This document shows positions 15,840 to 24,083 of a stretch of 64,000 nt of DNA, piece after piece. Source of the stretch: Celerinatantimonas sp046054165 (GTDB lineage: Bacteria > Pseudomonadota > Gammaproteobacteria > Enterobacterales > Celerinatantimonadaceae); the NCBI RefSeq assembly GCF_046054165.1, contig NZ_JBFNXK010000008.1, positions 142,539 to 206,538 of the forward strand, in the 5' to 3' direction. The translations under genes were made by a program, and so were the position numbers. The notes under the pieces were generated by a model. The model did not search any database and was not told where the DNA came from. It saw only the letters and a program-made list of their open reading frames with translations. Numbering within the stretch: position 1 is the stretch's first letter; the number at the start of each line of letters is the position of its first letter.

Positions 15840-17465
15840 ATGCAAACACCATCGCCCCATCACAACTCTATTGAAAAACGCTCGAAACCACATCCCAAAT
15901 TTTTTATGCCCTCGCAGCTTATTTTTAATACACTGATGGCCGCTCTGGGAGCGATTATCGGGATGGAGTTAATTACTCGGGTCGGTATTACCCCCAATAC
16001 CTCCATCATTGGGGCTCTGATTGCCATTCTGCTCTCTTATATTCCGATCAAATTATTCCGCCGATTTCAAGATTTAGAAAATCAGACCCTGATCCAAACC
16101 TCTATTTCCGGAGCCACTTTCTCCGCCGCCAATGGGCTACTATTGCCACTGGCTATCGCTTTTTTGTTGGGTGAAACTCATATGATGGTCCCGATGCTGA
16201 TCGGGGCGGCTCTGGCGGTGATCACTGACGCCTCCATTCTCTATTTCTCATTCGATACCCAACTCTTTAGTGCCAGAGGCGCATGGCCGCCTGGATTTGC
16301 CACTGCCGAAGCCTTAAAAGCTGCGGCTGGGAAAGGAAAGAATGCGCTATTACTCGGCGTGGGCATCGTCGCGGGGATCATCGGCAAAGCGCTCGGCCTA
16401 CCGATGGATATGCTCGGAATTGCTTGGGTTTCCAATACCGTCGCACTTGCCGCTTTAGGCGTTGGCCTGTTGATCCGTGGCTATTCTTCTCAGCTCTTTG
16501 GGTTTAATATCGCCGATCATTACATTCCGCATGGGATCATGATCGGAGCCGGTGTGGTCGCCCTGATCCAGATCCTGCTGCTGATCCGCAAAGATAAACG
16601 CTCCGTAGCCACCGAGACCGAAACCCAAGGATATCGCCCGACTCGCTCCGCCCTGCAAATGAAAATCACCATGTTAAGCGGTTTCAGCGTCTATCTGGTG
16701 ATTAGTCTCATACTCGCCCTATCGACAGGGATCTATACTGGCATGAGTTTTCCTATGCTCATCGGGTGGCTGGTTTTCGCAGCAATAGCGGCCATGGCTT
16801 CCGAGCTGATCGTCGGCATTGCCGCCATGCACTCCGGTTGGTTCCCATCATTTGCAACCGCTCTAATCTTTCTGGTCATTGGGATCCTGATCGGTTTTCC
16901 AAAAGAAGCATTGGGAATTTTAGTCGCCTTTACTGTCGCCACAGGGCCTGCTTTTGCCGATATGGCTTATGATCTGAAAACTGGGTGGATGATCCGAAAT
17001 GAAGGCGCTGATGAAGCCTATGAACTCGAAGGACGTCGCCAGCAGTTTTTCGCGGAACTCTTCAGTTTTGCGGTTGCGATTATTGTTGTGGCTTGTGCCT
17101 ACACTTTCTATTTCCAACAGAATTTAGTCCCTCCGGTGGCCCGGGTCTATGTAGCAACCATTACCGCAGGCGCCGATCATCAAGTCGCTATCCAATTAGC
17201 CATCTGGGCAGTACTTGGAGCCTTCATTCAACTGATTGGCGGAATTTCTAGGCAGTTAGGCGTATTATTAGCCACCGGCTTACTGATTGTTTCACCCAAA
17301 GCCGGGATCATTATTTTCGTAGGTCTGCTTATCCGCGCCATAATTGTCAAACGCTATGGTGAAACCGGAATGAACAAACTCTATGTTTTGGGAGCCGGAG
17401 CCATTTCCGGATCCGCACTCTATAGTTTCTTCTCATCAACCCTGAAGCTGGGCTCTAAACACTAA
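15840..17465 (+). CDS. OPT/YSL family oligopeptide transporter
   Basis: A large (541-residue) inner-membrane secondary transporter. More than a dozen hydrophobic segments are visible, with OPT-type stretches such as SGATFSAANGLLLPLAIAFLLGE and ATGPAFADMAYDLKTGWMIR. OPT proteins import peptides or metal-chelate compounds with protons. I place the start at ATG 15840; the frame is open further upstream to 15714, but that part overlaps the AroM gene and is not hydrophobic. Its neighbours, peptidase E and an amino-acid racemase family enzyme, argue for a peptide substrate. Confidence 0.9.
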   Translation: MQTPSPHHNSIEKRSKPHPKFFMPSQLIFNTLMAALGAIIGMELITRVGITPNTSIIGALIAILLSYIPIKLFRRFQDLENQTLIQTSISGATFSAANGLLLPLAIAFLLGETHMMVPMLIGAALAVITDASILYFSFDTQLFSARGAWPPGFATAEALKAAAGKGKNALLLGVGIVAGIIGKALGLPMDMLGIAWVSNTVALAALGVGLLIRGYSSQLFGFNIADHYIPHGIMIGAGVVALIQILLLIRKDKRSVATETETQGYRPTRSALQMKITMLSGFSVYLVISLILALSTGIYTGMSFPMLIGWLVFAAIAAMASELIVGIAAMHSGWFPSFATALIFLVIGILIGFPKEALGILVAFTVATGPAFADMAYDLKTGWMIRNEGADEAYELEGRRQQFFAELFSFAVAIIVVACAYTFYFQQNLVPPVARVYVATITAGADHQVAIQLAIWAVLGAFIQLIGGISRQLGVLLATGLLIVSPKAGIIIFVGLLIRAIIVKRYGETGMNKLYVLGAGAISGSALYSFFSSTLKLGSKH

Positions 17466-17475
17466 CAGGATCATC

Positions 17476-18207
17476 ATGATGCAATTACTATTATGTAGTA
17501 GTTCCGGTTATCAACAAAGTAGCTATCTTTCACACACACGTCCTTATCTGGAGCAGTTCTTAGCGGCTCAGGATCGGCCGGTAACTCGCGCACTGTTTAT
17601 TCCCTATGCCGGAGTGACTAAAAGCGATGACCAATATCTGGCGCAGGTCCAACCACATTTTCATGCCGTTGGCATCGAACTCACGGGTTTACATCAAGTC
17701 TCCGATGCCGCTCAGGCCATTGCCAAGGCCCAGATGATCATTGTCGGTGGGGGCAACACCTTCGTACTGCTCAAACGATTGCAACAACAGCAATTACTTG
17801 TGCCGATACAAAACCGAATCCGCGCCGGGATCCCATACATGGGCTGGAGTGCTGGTTCTAATTTGGCGGGACTATCCATCGCCACCACTAACGATATGCC
17901 CATTGTTGAACCGGAAAACTTTACCGCGTTAACGCTGATCCCATTTTTGATCAATCCACATTTTATCAGTGGTCAGATCCCCGGCCATCATGGTGAGAGC
18001 CGGGAACAGCGGCTGGCTGAATATATGGTGATGAACCCAGAACAAACGGTCATAGCGCTCCCCGAAGGAACCGCCTTATGGCAACAAGGAAATTCATTGT
18101 CTTTGCTAGGAAGCGTTCCCGCTTTACGTTTTAAAGCCGGATCTCAGCAGAGCATTGCACTGGGAGACTGTAGTTTCCTGTTGGGGGATCAGGATGACTA
18201 TCGCTAA
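17476..18207 (+). CDS. pepE: Peptidase E (alpha-aspartyl dipeptidase)
   Basis: Serine dipeptidase of family S51, which cleaves Asp-X dipeptides in the cytoplasm. It has 243 residues. The catalytic triad of Salmonella PepE (Ser120, Asp135, His157) lines up at a constant offset of five with Ser125 (GWSAGSN), Asp140 (ATTNDMPIVEP) and His162 (NPHF). IVGGGNTFVLLKRL precedes it. The start is ATG at 17476 or 17479. It lies ten bases after the OPT transporter and overlaps the racemase gene by 14 bases, consistent with a pathway that imports and cleaves an aspartyl peptide. Confidence 0.92.
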   Translation: MMQLLLCSSSGYQQSSYLSHTRPYLEQFLAAQDRPVTRALFIPYAGVTKSDDQYLAQVQPHFHAVGIELTGLHQVSDAAQAIAKAQMIIVGGGNTFVLLKRLQQQQLLVPIQNRIRAGIPYMGWSAGSNLAGLSIATTNDMPIVEPENFTALTLIPFLINPHFISGQIPGHHGESREQRLAEYMVMNPEQTVIALPEGTALWQQGNSLSLLGSVPALRFKAGSQQSIALGDCSFLLGDQDDYR

Positions 18208-18844
18208 AATAGGCATCATCCGAGTCGTCAGCTCCAATGATCAATCATTTATCGAAACCCATCAGCGGCTCTTGCAGCCGCTTTTACCCGATTATGAATT
18301 GGCCAGCCGGGCCTTGCCGGATCAACCCGAAGGGATCCATGACGCGACGACATTCGCACAGGCTCTACCCAAAATCCGCCAGATGGCCAACCAATGGCAG
18401 CATGAATTAGATCTGCTAATGATAAGCTGTGCTGCCGATCCCGGCGTCAAAATGTTGCAATCGGAACTCTCAATCCCCGTCGTAGGAGCCGGAGAGTCTT
18501 GTGCCCGAAAAGCAGCCCGCTATGGCGATCACATTGCCATTCTTGGCATTGAAGCCGATGCTCCGGCTATTTTTTATGAGATACTGGCTGGGAAAACGAT
18601 CCACTATCGTTGCCCCGAAGGGATCCATTGCACCCACGATATCCAGACGCCCGCCGGTAAACAAGCCATCATTGCTGCCGCTCTGGAATGCGAAGCATTA
18701 GGTGCCAACGTGATTGCCTTAGCCTGCACCGGCATGGCGACGACGGATGTTGCCGCACTACTCGCTCCCCACACCTCGCTTACGGTGATCAATCCGGTAT
18801 TAGCCGCAGCCGAACTGATTAACATCCGCTTGACACTCCCCTAA
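18194..18844 (+). CDS. Asp/Glu/hydantoin racemase family protein
   Basis: A 216-residue cofactor-independent racemase or isomerase family protein. The two active-site cysteines expected for the family are Cys79 (LLMISCAADPG) and Cys178 (IALACTGM). ATG at 18194 follows GGGGATCAGG in the end of pepE, overlapping it by 14 bases; the frame is open to 18155, but that would be longer than the family needs. As the last gene of the DUF1177-AroM-OPT-PepE unit, it may invert the amino acid released by the dipeptidase (inference). Maleate isomerase-like activity is an alternative. Confidence 0.82.
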   Translation: MTIAKIGIIRVVSSNDQSFIETHQRLLQPLLPDYELASRALPDQPEGIHDATTFAQALPKIRQMANQWQHELDLLMISCAADPGVKMLQSELSIPVVGAGESCARKAARYGDHIAILGIEADAPAIFYEILAGKTIHYRCPEGIHCTHDIQTPAGKQAIIAAALECEALGANVIALACTGMATTDVAALLAPHTSLTVINPVLAAAELINIRLTLP

Positions 18845-18949
18845 AAAAGGGGACTATCACCAAAAACACGGATACCCTATCGATTCAAGCCGCATCCACG
18901 CGCTTGTCTACCACAATACGATAGATTGATGTAAAGATTTAAGGTACTC

Positions 18950-19846
18950 ATGGTTAGTTCACAAAATCAGGCTTATGCCTATGGCCTCGCTGCCGTACTG
19001 CTTTGGTCAACCGTTGCCACCGCGTTTAAACTGGCGCTGCGTTATCTGACGCCCCTGCAACTGGTGGCACTGTCATCGCTCACCTCAACTATCGTGCTAT
19101 TACTGCTGCTAACCGCGCAGAAAAAATTTCATCTACCTTGGCGTTATATCCGTGAAAAACCACTGTTCTACCTTACTCTCGGGCTGATCAACCCACTCGG
19201 TTATTATCTGATTTTATTTAAAGCTTATGATCTGCTCCCCGCCCAACAAGCGCAGCCGCTCAACTACACTTGGGCGATCACACTCTCCTTACTGGCCATT
19301 CCGCTACTCGGACATAAACTGCAACGGTATGATTGGGCAGCCATGCTGCTAGGATATGTAGGCGTCGTCGTGATCGCAACCGGGGGGGATCTCATCTCAT
19401 TACACTTTAGTAGCCCGTTGGGCGTTGCTCTCGCGCTGCTCAGTACGCTACTTTGGGCTGGATATTGGCTGCTCAACCAGCGCCATCAGGGCGATCCTAT
19501 TGCCGGACTCTGCGCCGCTTTTTTGCTGAGTGTGCCGTGGACGCTACTGTTGCTGCTATTTTCAGGCTCATCCATTCACTGGCAATGGCAAGCTCTCGCC
19601 GGTGGCATTTACATTGGTTGTTTCGAAATGGGGCTCACCTTTGCTTGCTGGATGATGGCGCTAAAGAAAACCGAAAAAACCGCCCGGGTTTCTAATCTGA
19701 TCTTCATTTCACCATTTCTTTCACTATTTTTTATTGCACATCTCCTGGAGGAGTCGATTGTTCCAGCAACCTATGTTGGACTCATTCTGATTATCGGCGG
19801 ATTACTCATCCAACAATATGGCAACCATCGAACCCAGCAGAATTAG
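18950..19846 (+). CDS. DMT-superfamily EamA transporter
   Basis: A 298-residue inner-membrane protein with ten hydrophobic segments in two EamA repeats; the first contains YGLAAVLLWSTVATAFKLALRYL and the second begins near GVALALLSTLLWAGYWLLNQR. Such proteins export amino acids or other metabolites, but the substrate cannot be read from sequence. The start is ATG at 18950 behind a weak AAGG site. It is separated by about 105 bases from the racemase gene and has the same direction, so it could be the tail of that operon. Confidence 0.88.
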   Translation: MVSSQNQAYAYGLAAVLLWSTVATAFKLALRYLTPLQLVALSSLTSTIVLLLLLTAQKKFHLPWRYIREKPLFYLTLGLINPLGYYLILFKAYDLLPAQQAQPLNYTWAITLSLLAIPLLGHKLQRYDWAAMLLGYVGVVVIATGGDLISLHFSSPLGVALALLSTLLWAGYWLLNQRHQGDPIAGLCAAFLLSVPWTLLLLLFSGSSIHWQWQALAGGIYIGCFEMGLTFACWMMALKKTEKTARVSNLIFISPFLSLFFIAHLLEESIVPATYVGLILIIGGLLIQQYGNHRTQQN

Positions 19847-19920
19847 CTCTCACACATGCATATTGACAGATCAGCTGGAAAACTTATTATTGATTTAATT
19901 ATTAATTAAAGGTATTCCAT

Positions 19921-20760
19921 ATGCTTCCCCGTTCCAAACTTTGGCTGGCCTCGCCCCTTTTGTTACCGACATTAGTTTGTCAGGCGCAGCCTATCGCCCT
20001 GCAATTAGCCACCGTTTATCAACAACAATCTCCCGCCCTTTATCTGATCAGTGAAAAATACGATGGGGTGCGAGGGTACTGGGATGGCCAGCAACTCTGG
20101 ACCCGACAAGGTCATCTAATCCAAGCGCCAGCCTCTTTCATCCAAAGTTTTCCGCCGCAACCACTCGATGGTGAATTATGGCTCGGCTATCATCGCTTTA
20201 ATGAGATGGCGGCACTCTTAGAACGTCATGACCCTACCGATCCCTTATGGAATCAGGTGCACTATCTGATTTTTGATCTTCCCGCCGCTCTAATCCCATT
20301 TCAGCAGCGCTATCAAGAATTACAGCAACTCTTTCAAAAACTCCCCCAACCCACACCGCTCAAGCTCATCTCGCAAAATCCACTCCTCACTCAATCCCAG
20401 CTGCAACAACAATTGCATCGCGTGACCCATAAAGGTGGCGAAGGATTAGTGCTTCATCTGAAAACCGGTTTTTATCAACCGGGACGAAGTGGTCATTTGC
20501 TCAAGCTTAAACCCATGAACGATGCCGAAGCCAAAGTGATTGGTTATCGTCCCGGCCAAGGCAAATACGCCGGTGAAGTAGGTGCGCTCCAGGTACAACT
20601 CACCGACGGAACAACCTTTGCCATCGGCAGTGGTCTGACCGATCAACTGCGAGCACAACCTCCGGCCATAGGCAGTTGGATCACCTTTGCCTATAACGGA
20701 CTCACCGCGCATGGAAAGCCACGTTTTGCCCGCTACTTACGCCCTTATCATGCCTTGTAA
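19921..20760 (+). CDS. ligE: Secreted ATP-dependent DNA ligase (LigE type)
   Basis: Minimal ATP-dependent DNA ligase of 279 residues with a signal peptide (MLPRSKLWLASPLLLPTLVCQA), so it acts outside the cytoplasm. Nucleotidyltransferase motif I is SEKYDGVRGYWDG (Lys46 adenylated), motif III is YLIFDLPA, motif IV is GGEGLVLHL and motif V is LLKLKPMNDAEAKVIGY; the C-terminal OB domain ends near GLTAHGKPRFARYLR. LigE-type enzymes occur in Neisseria, Haemophilus and Vibrio and have been linked to uptake or joining of extracellular DNA (established for some species). It stands alone between the EamA and DUF2971 genes. Confidence 0.88.
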   Translation: MLPRSKLWLASPLLLPTLVCQAQPIALQLATVYQQQSPALYLISEKYDGVRGYWDGQQLWTRQGHLIQAPASFIQSFPPQPLDGELWLGYHRFNEMAALLERHDPTDPLWNQVHYLIFDLPAALIPFQQRYQELQQLFQKLPQPTPLKLISQNPLLTQSQLQQQLHRVTHKGGEGLVLHLKTGFYQPGRSGHLLKLKPMNDAEAKVIGYRPGQGKYAGEVGALQVQLTDGTTFAIGSGLTDQLRAQPPAIGSWITFAYNGLTAHGKPRFARYLRPYHAL

Positions 20761-20928
20761 TTTATTCTTCAAACGAGCGTCTTGCTCCGTTCAAGAGGAT
20801 GCGTCACACTAACTGAGTCGATGAATGTTGTTCCAATTGAACAAGGTTGATCAGGGCGCAGAGCATGAGCTTCGTTATGCTAGGCAAGCGGCTAAAGTGC
20901 TCTTTTTGAATTTATCTTATCAGGAGTC

Positions 20929-21768
20929 ATGATGTTAAAAGAGATTACCCAGCGTCTTTTCAATCAGCCTCCACAAATCACGCTGTATCACTACACCACC
21001 CTATCGGGCCTATTGGGGATAGTTCGCTCCCGGGTCTTATGGGCTAGTGATGTTCGCTATATGAATGATGCGGCTGAGCTCCACCATGCTCTGGGATTAT
21101 TAAAAGCGGCGATCAACGAACGTATTTCCAAAGGAAGCCCACATACAGCTCAGTTAGAACACTTCGCACATTGGCTGAAACATCAGCTCAATCAAGGGCA
21201 TATGTTGTTTGTAGCGTCATTTCGAGCCAATGGGAATCTACTCAGCCAATGGCGGGGATACAGCACGATAGGCAAAGGGGTCAGTTTGGGGTTCGATCCC
21301 CATCTCATTGCCAACTGGGCCAATGAGCAGCATTTTCAGATCGGCCAATGTATTTATCAAAGTGAGCAGCAACATCAACTGATAGAACAGGTCTTAGATG
21401 CGATCTGTCAGTTAGATTCTTCCGATCCCAATCCGTTTAGGGATATCGAAACTGATTTACTGCGTCTGGCCGTACTGTTAAAACATCCTTCGTTTCGGGA
21501 AGAAGAGGAATGGCGGGTCATTCTGCCATTGCCACACCACCATCAGCCCAGACGCATTAAGTTCCGGGAAGGAAATGCGATGTTAAAACCTTATACGGAA
21601 TTCTGCTTATATAGTCACAGTGAAGCCATGGCTCTGGAACATGTGTTTTTGGGGCCAACCCCGGACTCGGAGTTATCGATGAATTCGCTGCGATTATTTC
21701 TGGAACAACATCAACTAACCCCAAGGCAGGGGATTGACGATAGTCAAATCCCCTACCGGGCTTGCTAG
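20929..21768 (+). CDS. DUF2971 family protein
   Basis: A 279-residue cytoplasmic protein with the family opening LYHYTTLSGLLGIVRSRVLWASDVRYMNDAAE, a middle FVASFRANGNLLSQWRGYSTIGKGVSLGFD and a C-terminal FREEEEWRVILPL. The function of DUF2971 is unknown. The start is ATGATG at 20929 with CAGGAG four bases before. It is a lone gene convergent with uxuA (their stops are only five bases apart). No link to the neighbouring ligase or hexuronate genes is apparent. Confidence 0.78.
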   Translation: MMLKEITQRLFNQPPQITLYHYTTLSGLLGIVRSRVLWASDVRYMNDAAELHHALGLLKAAINERISKGSPHTAQLEHFAHWLKHQLNQGHMLFVASFRANGNLLSQWRGYSTIGKGVSLGFDPHLIANWANEQHFQIGQCIYQSEQQHQLIEQVLDAICQLDSSDPNPFRDIETDLLRLAVLLKHPSFREEEEWRVILPLPHHHQPRRIKFREGNAMLKPYTEFCLYSHSEAMALEHVFLGPTPDSELSMNSLRLFLEQHQLTPRQGIDDSQIPYRAC

Positions 21769-21773
21769 GGCTG

Positions 21774-22961
21774 TTAAGCGGATTCAGCCATTGCCATCCG
21801 GATCCCCATTTCCAAACCACGCACTTCAGCAAGACCCCGCAGTCTACCAATACAGGAATAGCCCGGGTTGGTCACTTTGGTTAAGTCATCCATCATTTGA
21901 TGTCCGTGATCAGGGCGCTGCGGGATCAAACGATGATCCCCCTGCTGGGCCCGTCGCTGCTCTTCTATCACCAGTTCTTTCACCAGATGATACATATCCA
22001 CATCACCTTCTAAGTGATTGGCTTCATGAAATGAACCGAATTCATCATCGCGTTCAGTTGAGCGCAGGTGGGTAAAGTAAATTCGATCATGGCAAGCTTT
22101 AGCAATCGCGACTAAATCGTTATCGGCCCGAACGCCCAGCGATCCTGCACACAGGGTTAATCCATTCATTGGACTCGGCACTTCGGTAAACAACCATTGC
22201 AAATCAGACAACGTCGATACAATGCGAGGTAACCCGAACAAAGGCCGTGGTGGATCATCCGGATGCACCGCCATTCGGACTCCAACTTCTTCACACACGG
22301 GCATAATCCGCGCTAAAAAGTGTGCCATATGCGCTCGTAGCGTATCCCGATCAATCGCGGCATATTTGTTGAGCTGAGCCTGAAATTGTTCCAGCGTATA
22401 GCCTTCTTCAGCCCCGGGTAAACCGGCGATAATATTACGCGTTAAAGTTTCAATCTGCTCAACACTCATCTGCTCAAAGAATGCTCGAGCCCGAGCGATT
22501 TCATCGGCACTGTAATCTTGTTCGGCTTGAGGACGAGCCAACACAAACAGATCAAAAGCAGCATACGCATTCTGATCAAAGCGTAACGATTTGGAGCTAT
22601 CGTCAACGGCATAAGCTAAATCAGTACGAGTCCAATCCAGAACGGGCATAAAGTTGTAACATACCGTATCGATGCCACAGGCAGCCAGATTGCGAATCGA
22701 CTGACAATAGTTATCGATCCATTGCTCATAATCGCCACTCTGGGTTTTAATATCTTCATGAACCGGGATACTTTCAACAACAGACCAACTAAAGCCATTA
22801 GCTTCCAGCAACTGTTTACGTGCTTCGATCTCTTCCACTGGCCAAATTTGACCATTGGCAATATGATGCAACGCCGTGACAATCCCCGTTGCTCCCGCTT
22901 GTTTAATATCTGCAAGTGTGACCGGATCATTAGGGCCATACCAACGCCATGTCTGTTCCAT
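21774..22961 (-). CDS. uxuA: Mannonate dehydratase UxuA
   Basis: Dehydrates D-mannonate to 2-keto-3-deoxygluconate in the hexuronate pathway; a metal-dependent cytoplasmic enzyme. The 395 residues match the family (394 in E. coli). Typical blocks are MEQTWRWYGPNDPVTLADIKQAGATGIVTALHH, MPVLDWTRTDL, RMAVHPDDPPRPLFGLPRIVST, TLCAGSLGVRADNDL and FTHLRS followed by FHEANHLEGDVDM. It lies 20 bases after uxuR and is transcribed with it. Product flow goes through KDG kinase (not in the window) to KDPG and the local Eda. Confidence 0.95.
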   Translation of the reverse strand: MEQTWRWYGPNDPVTLADIKQAGATGIVTALHHIANGQIWPVEEIEARKQLLEANGFSWSVVESIPVHEDIKTQSGDYEQWIDNYCQSIRNLAACGIDTVCYNFMPVLDWTRTDLAYAVDDSSKSLRFDQNAYAAFDLFVLARPQAEQDYSADEIARARAFFEQMSVEQIETLTRNIIAGLPGAEEGYTLEQFQAQLNKYAAIDRDTLRAHMAHFLARIMPVCEEVGVRMAVHPDDPPRPLFGLPRIVSTLSDLQWLFTEVPSPMNGLTLCAGSLGVRADNDLVAIAKACHDRIYFTHLRSTERDDEFGSFHEANHLEGDVDMYHLVKELVIEEQRRAQQGDHRLIPQRPDHGHQMMDDLTKVTNPGYSCIGRLRGLAEVRGLEMGIRMAMAESA

Positions 22962-22981
22962 AAATCGTTACTCCACCATTC

Positions 22982-23722
22982 TCAACTTTGAGTATTAATA
23001 GGATAGGACTCAAATAGGTAACCATCGAATTCCGGAGCGTCAATATTTGACAACGCCATCAGTCGCTGCTTCACGTTTTCTAAATGCTGCCACATAGCTC
23101 GTTTTGCCGTCATCGGATCTTTTTTCTGCATCGCTGCTAAGATCAACTGATGATCATGCAACCATTCTCGTCGATATTCATGATTCGAAATGCGGCCATG
23201 CAACTGCATCCACATTGGATTATTCTCCCGACAGTCCCAGGCCTGATACCATAAACCGACCAGTAAACTATTATGGGTCGCCTCGGCTATCACCTGATGA
23301 AAACGTTTGTCACCCTCTTCATGACCACCGTTATCCAATTCGCGCTTTTCGGCTTCAATCGCCGCCCGCATATTCTGAATGTCGGTCGCCGTGACCTGAC
23401 GAGCCGCAAACTCAGCAATATTACTTTCTAAAAGCTGCCTGGCCTGCAAAATTTCAAACGGACCAAAATTAACAGCCATGACTTCGGCTCGACGCTGCTG
23501 CGAGGGAAGAACGTAAACGCCGGAACCTTTTTTAACAGCAACATAGCCTTCGATCTCCAACATCAATAACGCCTCGCGGATCACCGAACGCCCAACCCCC
23601 AGCTGTTCAGAAAAATTACGCTCCGGAGGAAGACGCTCTCCCTCTTGATAGACGCCTTGTTGCAGCATGTTGCGGATCTGATACGCAATATCTTGATATT
23701 GACGTTTTAATTCTTGTGCCAT
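22982..23722 (-). CDS. uxuR: GntR/FadR-family hexuronate regulator UxuR
   Basis: A 246-residue FadR-subfamily repressor. The winged helix is at residues 8-75 (YQDIAYQIRNMLQQGVYQEGERLPPERNFSEQLGVGRSVIREAL), and the all-helical FCD effector domain follows (RQLLESNIAEFAARQ, HQVIAEATHNSLLVGLWYQAW). UxuR and ExuR of E. coli bind AAATTGGTnnACCAATTT, and sites of that form flank this gene and uxuB, so it very probably controls uxuA, uxuB and itself with fructuronate as effector. Whether it is the UxuR or ExuR orthologue cannot be settled; context favours UxuR. Confidence 0.87.
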   Translation of the reverse strand: MAQELKRQYQDIAYQIRNMLQQGVYQEGERLPPERNFSEQLGVGRSVIREALLMLEIEGYVAVKKGSGVYVLPSQQRRAEVMAVNFGPFEILQARQLLESNIAEFAARQVTATDIQNMRAAIEAEKRELDNGGHEEGDKRFHQVIAEATHNSLLVGLWYQAWDCRENNPMWMQLHGRISNHEYRREWLHDHQLILAAMQKKDPMTAKRAMWQHLENVKQRLMALSNIDAPEFDGYLFESYPINTQS

Positions 23723-23757
23723 TCAAGATCCCTCACTCTCTTTGCGAAAACTATAAA

Positions 23758-23795
23758 CATACCTTTAAAATTGGTCAACCAATTTTAAAGGTATG
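23758..23795. promoter_or_regulatory. 38-bp perfect palindromic UxuR operator
   Basis: Two perfect 18-base arms, CATACCTTTAAAATTGGT and its reverse complement, separated by CA. The core AAATTGGT-CA-ACCAATTT is a full match to the UxuR/ExuR half-sites. It lies 36 bases upstream of the uxuR start and should repress the uxuR-uxuA unit. Confidence 0.8.
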
Positions 23796-23819
23796 GATGA
23801 CCAATATCACATTTAAAAG

Positions 23820-23839
23820 AAAATTGGTTTTCCAAAATT
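23820..23839. promoter_or_regulatory. Second, imperfect UxuR-like site
   Basis: AAAATTGG-TTTT-CCAAAATT keeps both TTGG/CCAA half-sites but departs from the consensus in the right arm. It lies between the uxuR and uxuB promoters and could be a weaker operator. The rest of the 361-base spacer shows no gene. Confidence 0.4.
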
Positions 23840-24083
23840 GAATTTTACAACATCCACGGTATGATAAATTATTAAATATGCTTTAGGTACCGTTGCCCTT
23901 TCGTGATTATTTTTCCGCAATCTGAATAACGTTGTTATCGCTGGTTTCTTCACTTAAAAAGAAGCATGACCGACGATATTAGGTTCACATTGCGTTTCGT
24001 TACGTAAAATTTAACCATGAAAAAGCAACGATCCCGACGGCACCGTATACATACGATGAGAGTCATCGACATCAGGAGGGAGC

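Noticed and set aside
21734..22075. 113-codon plus-strand frame
   Set aside because: Overlaps the end of the DUF2971 gene and is antisense to uxuA; no support.
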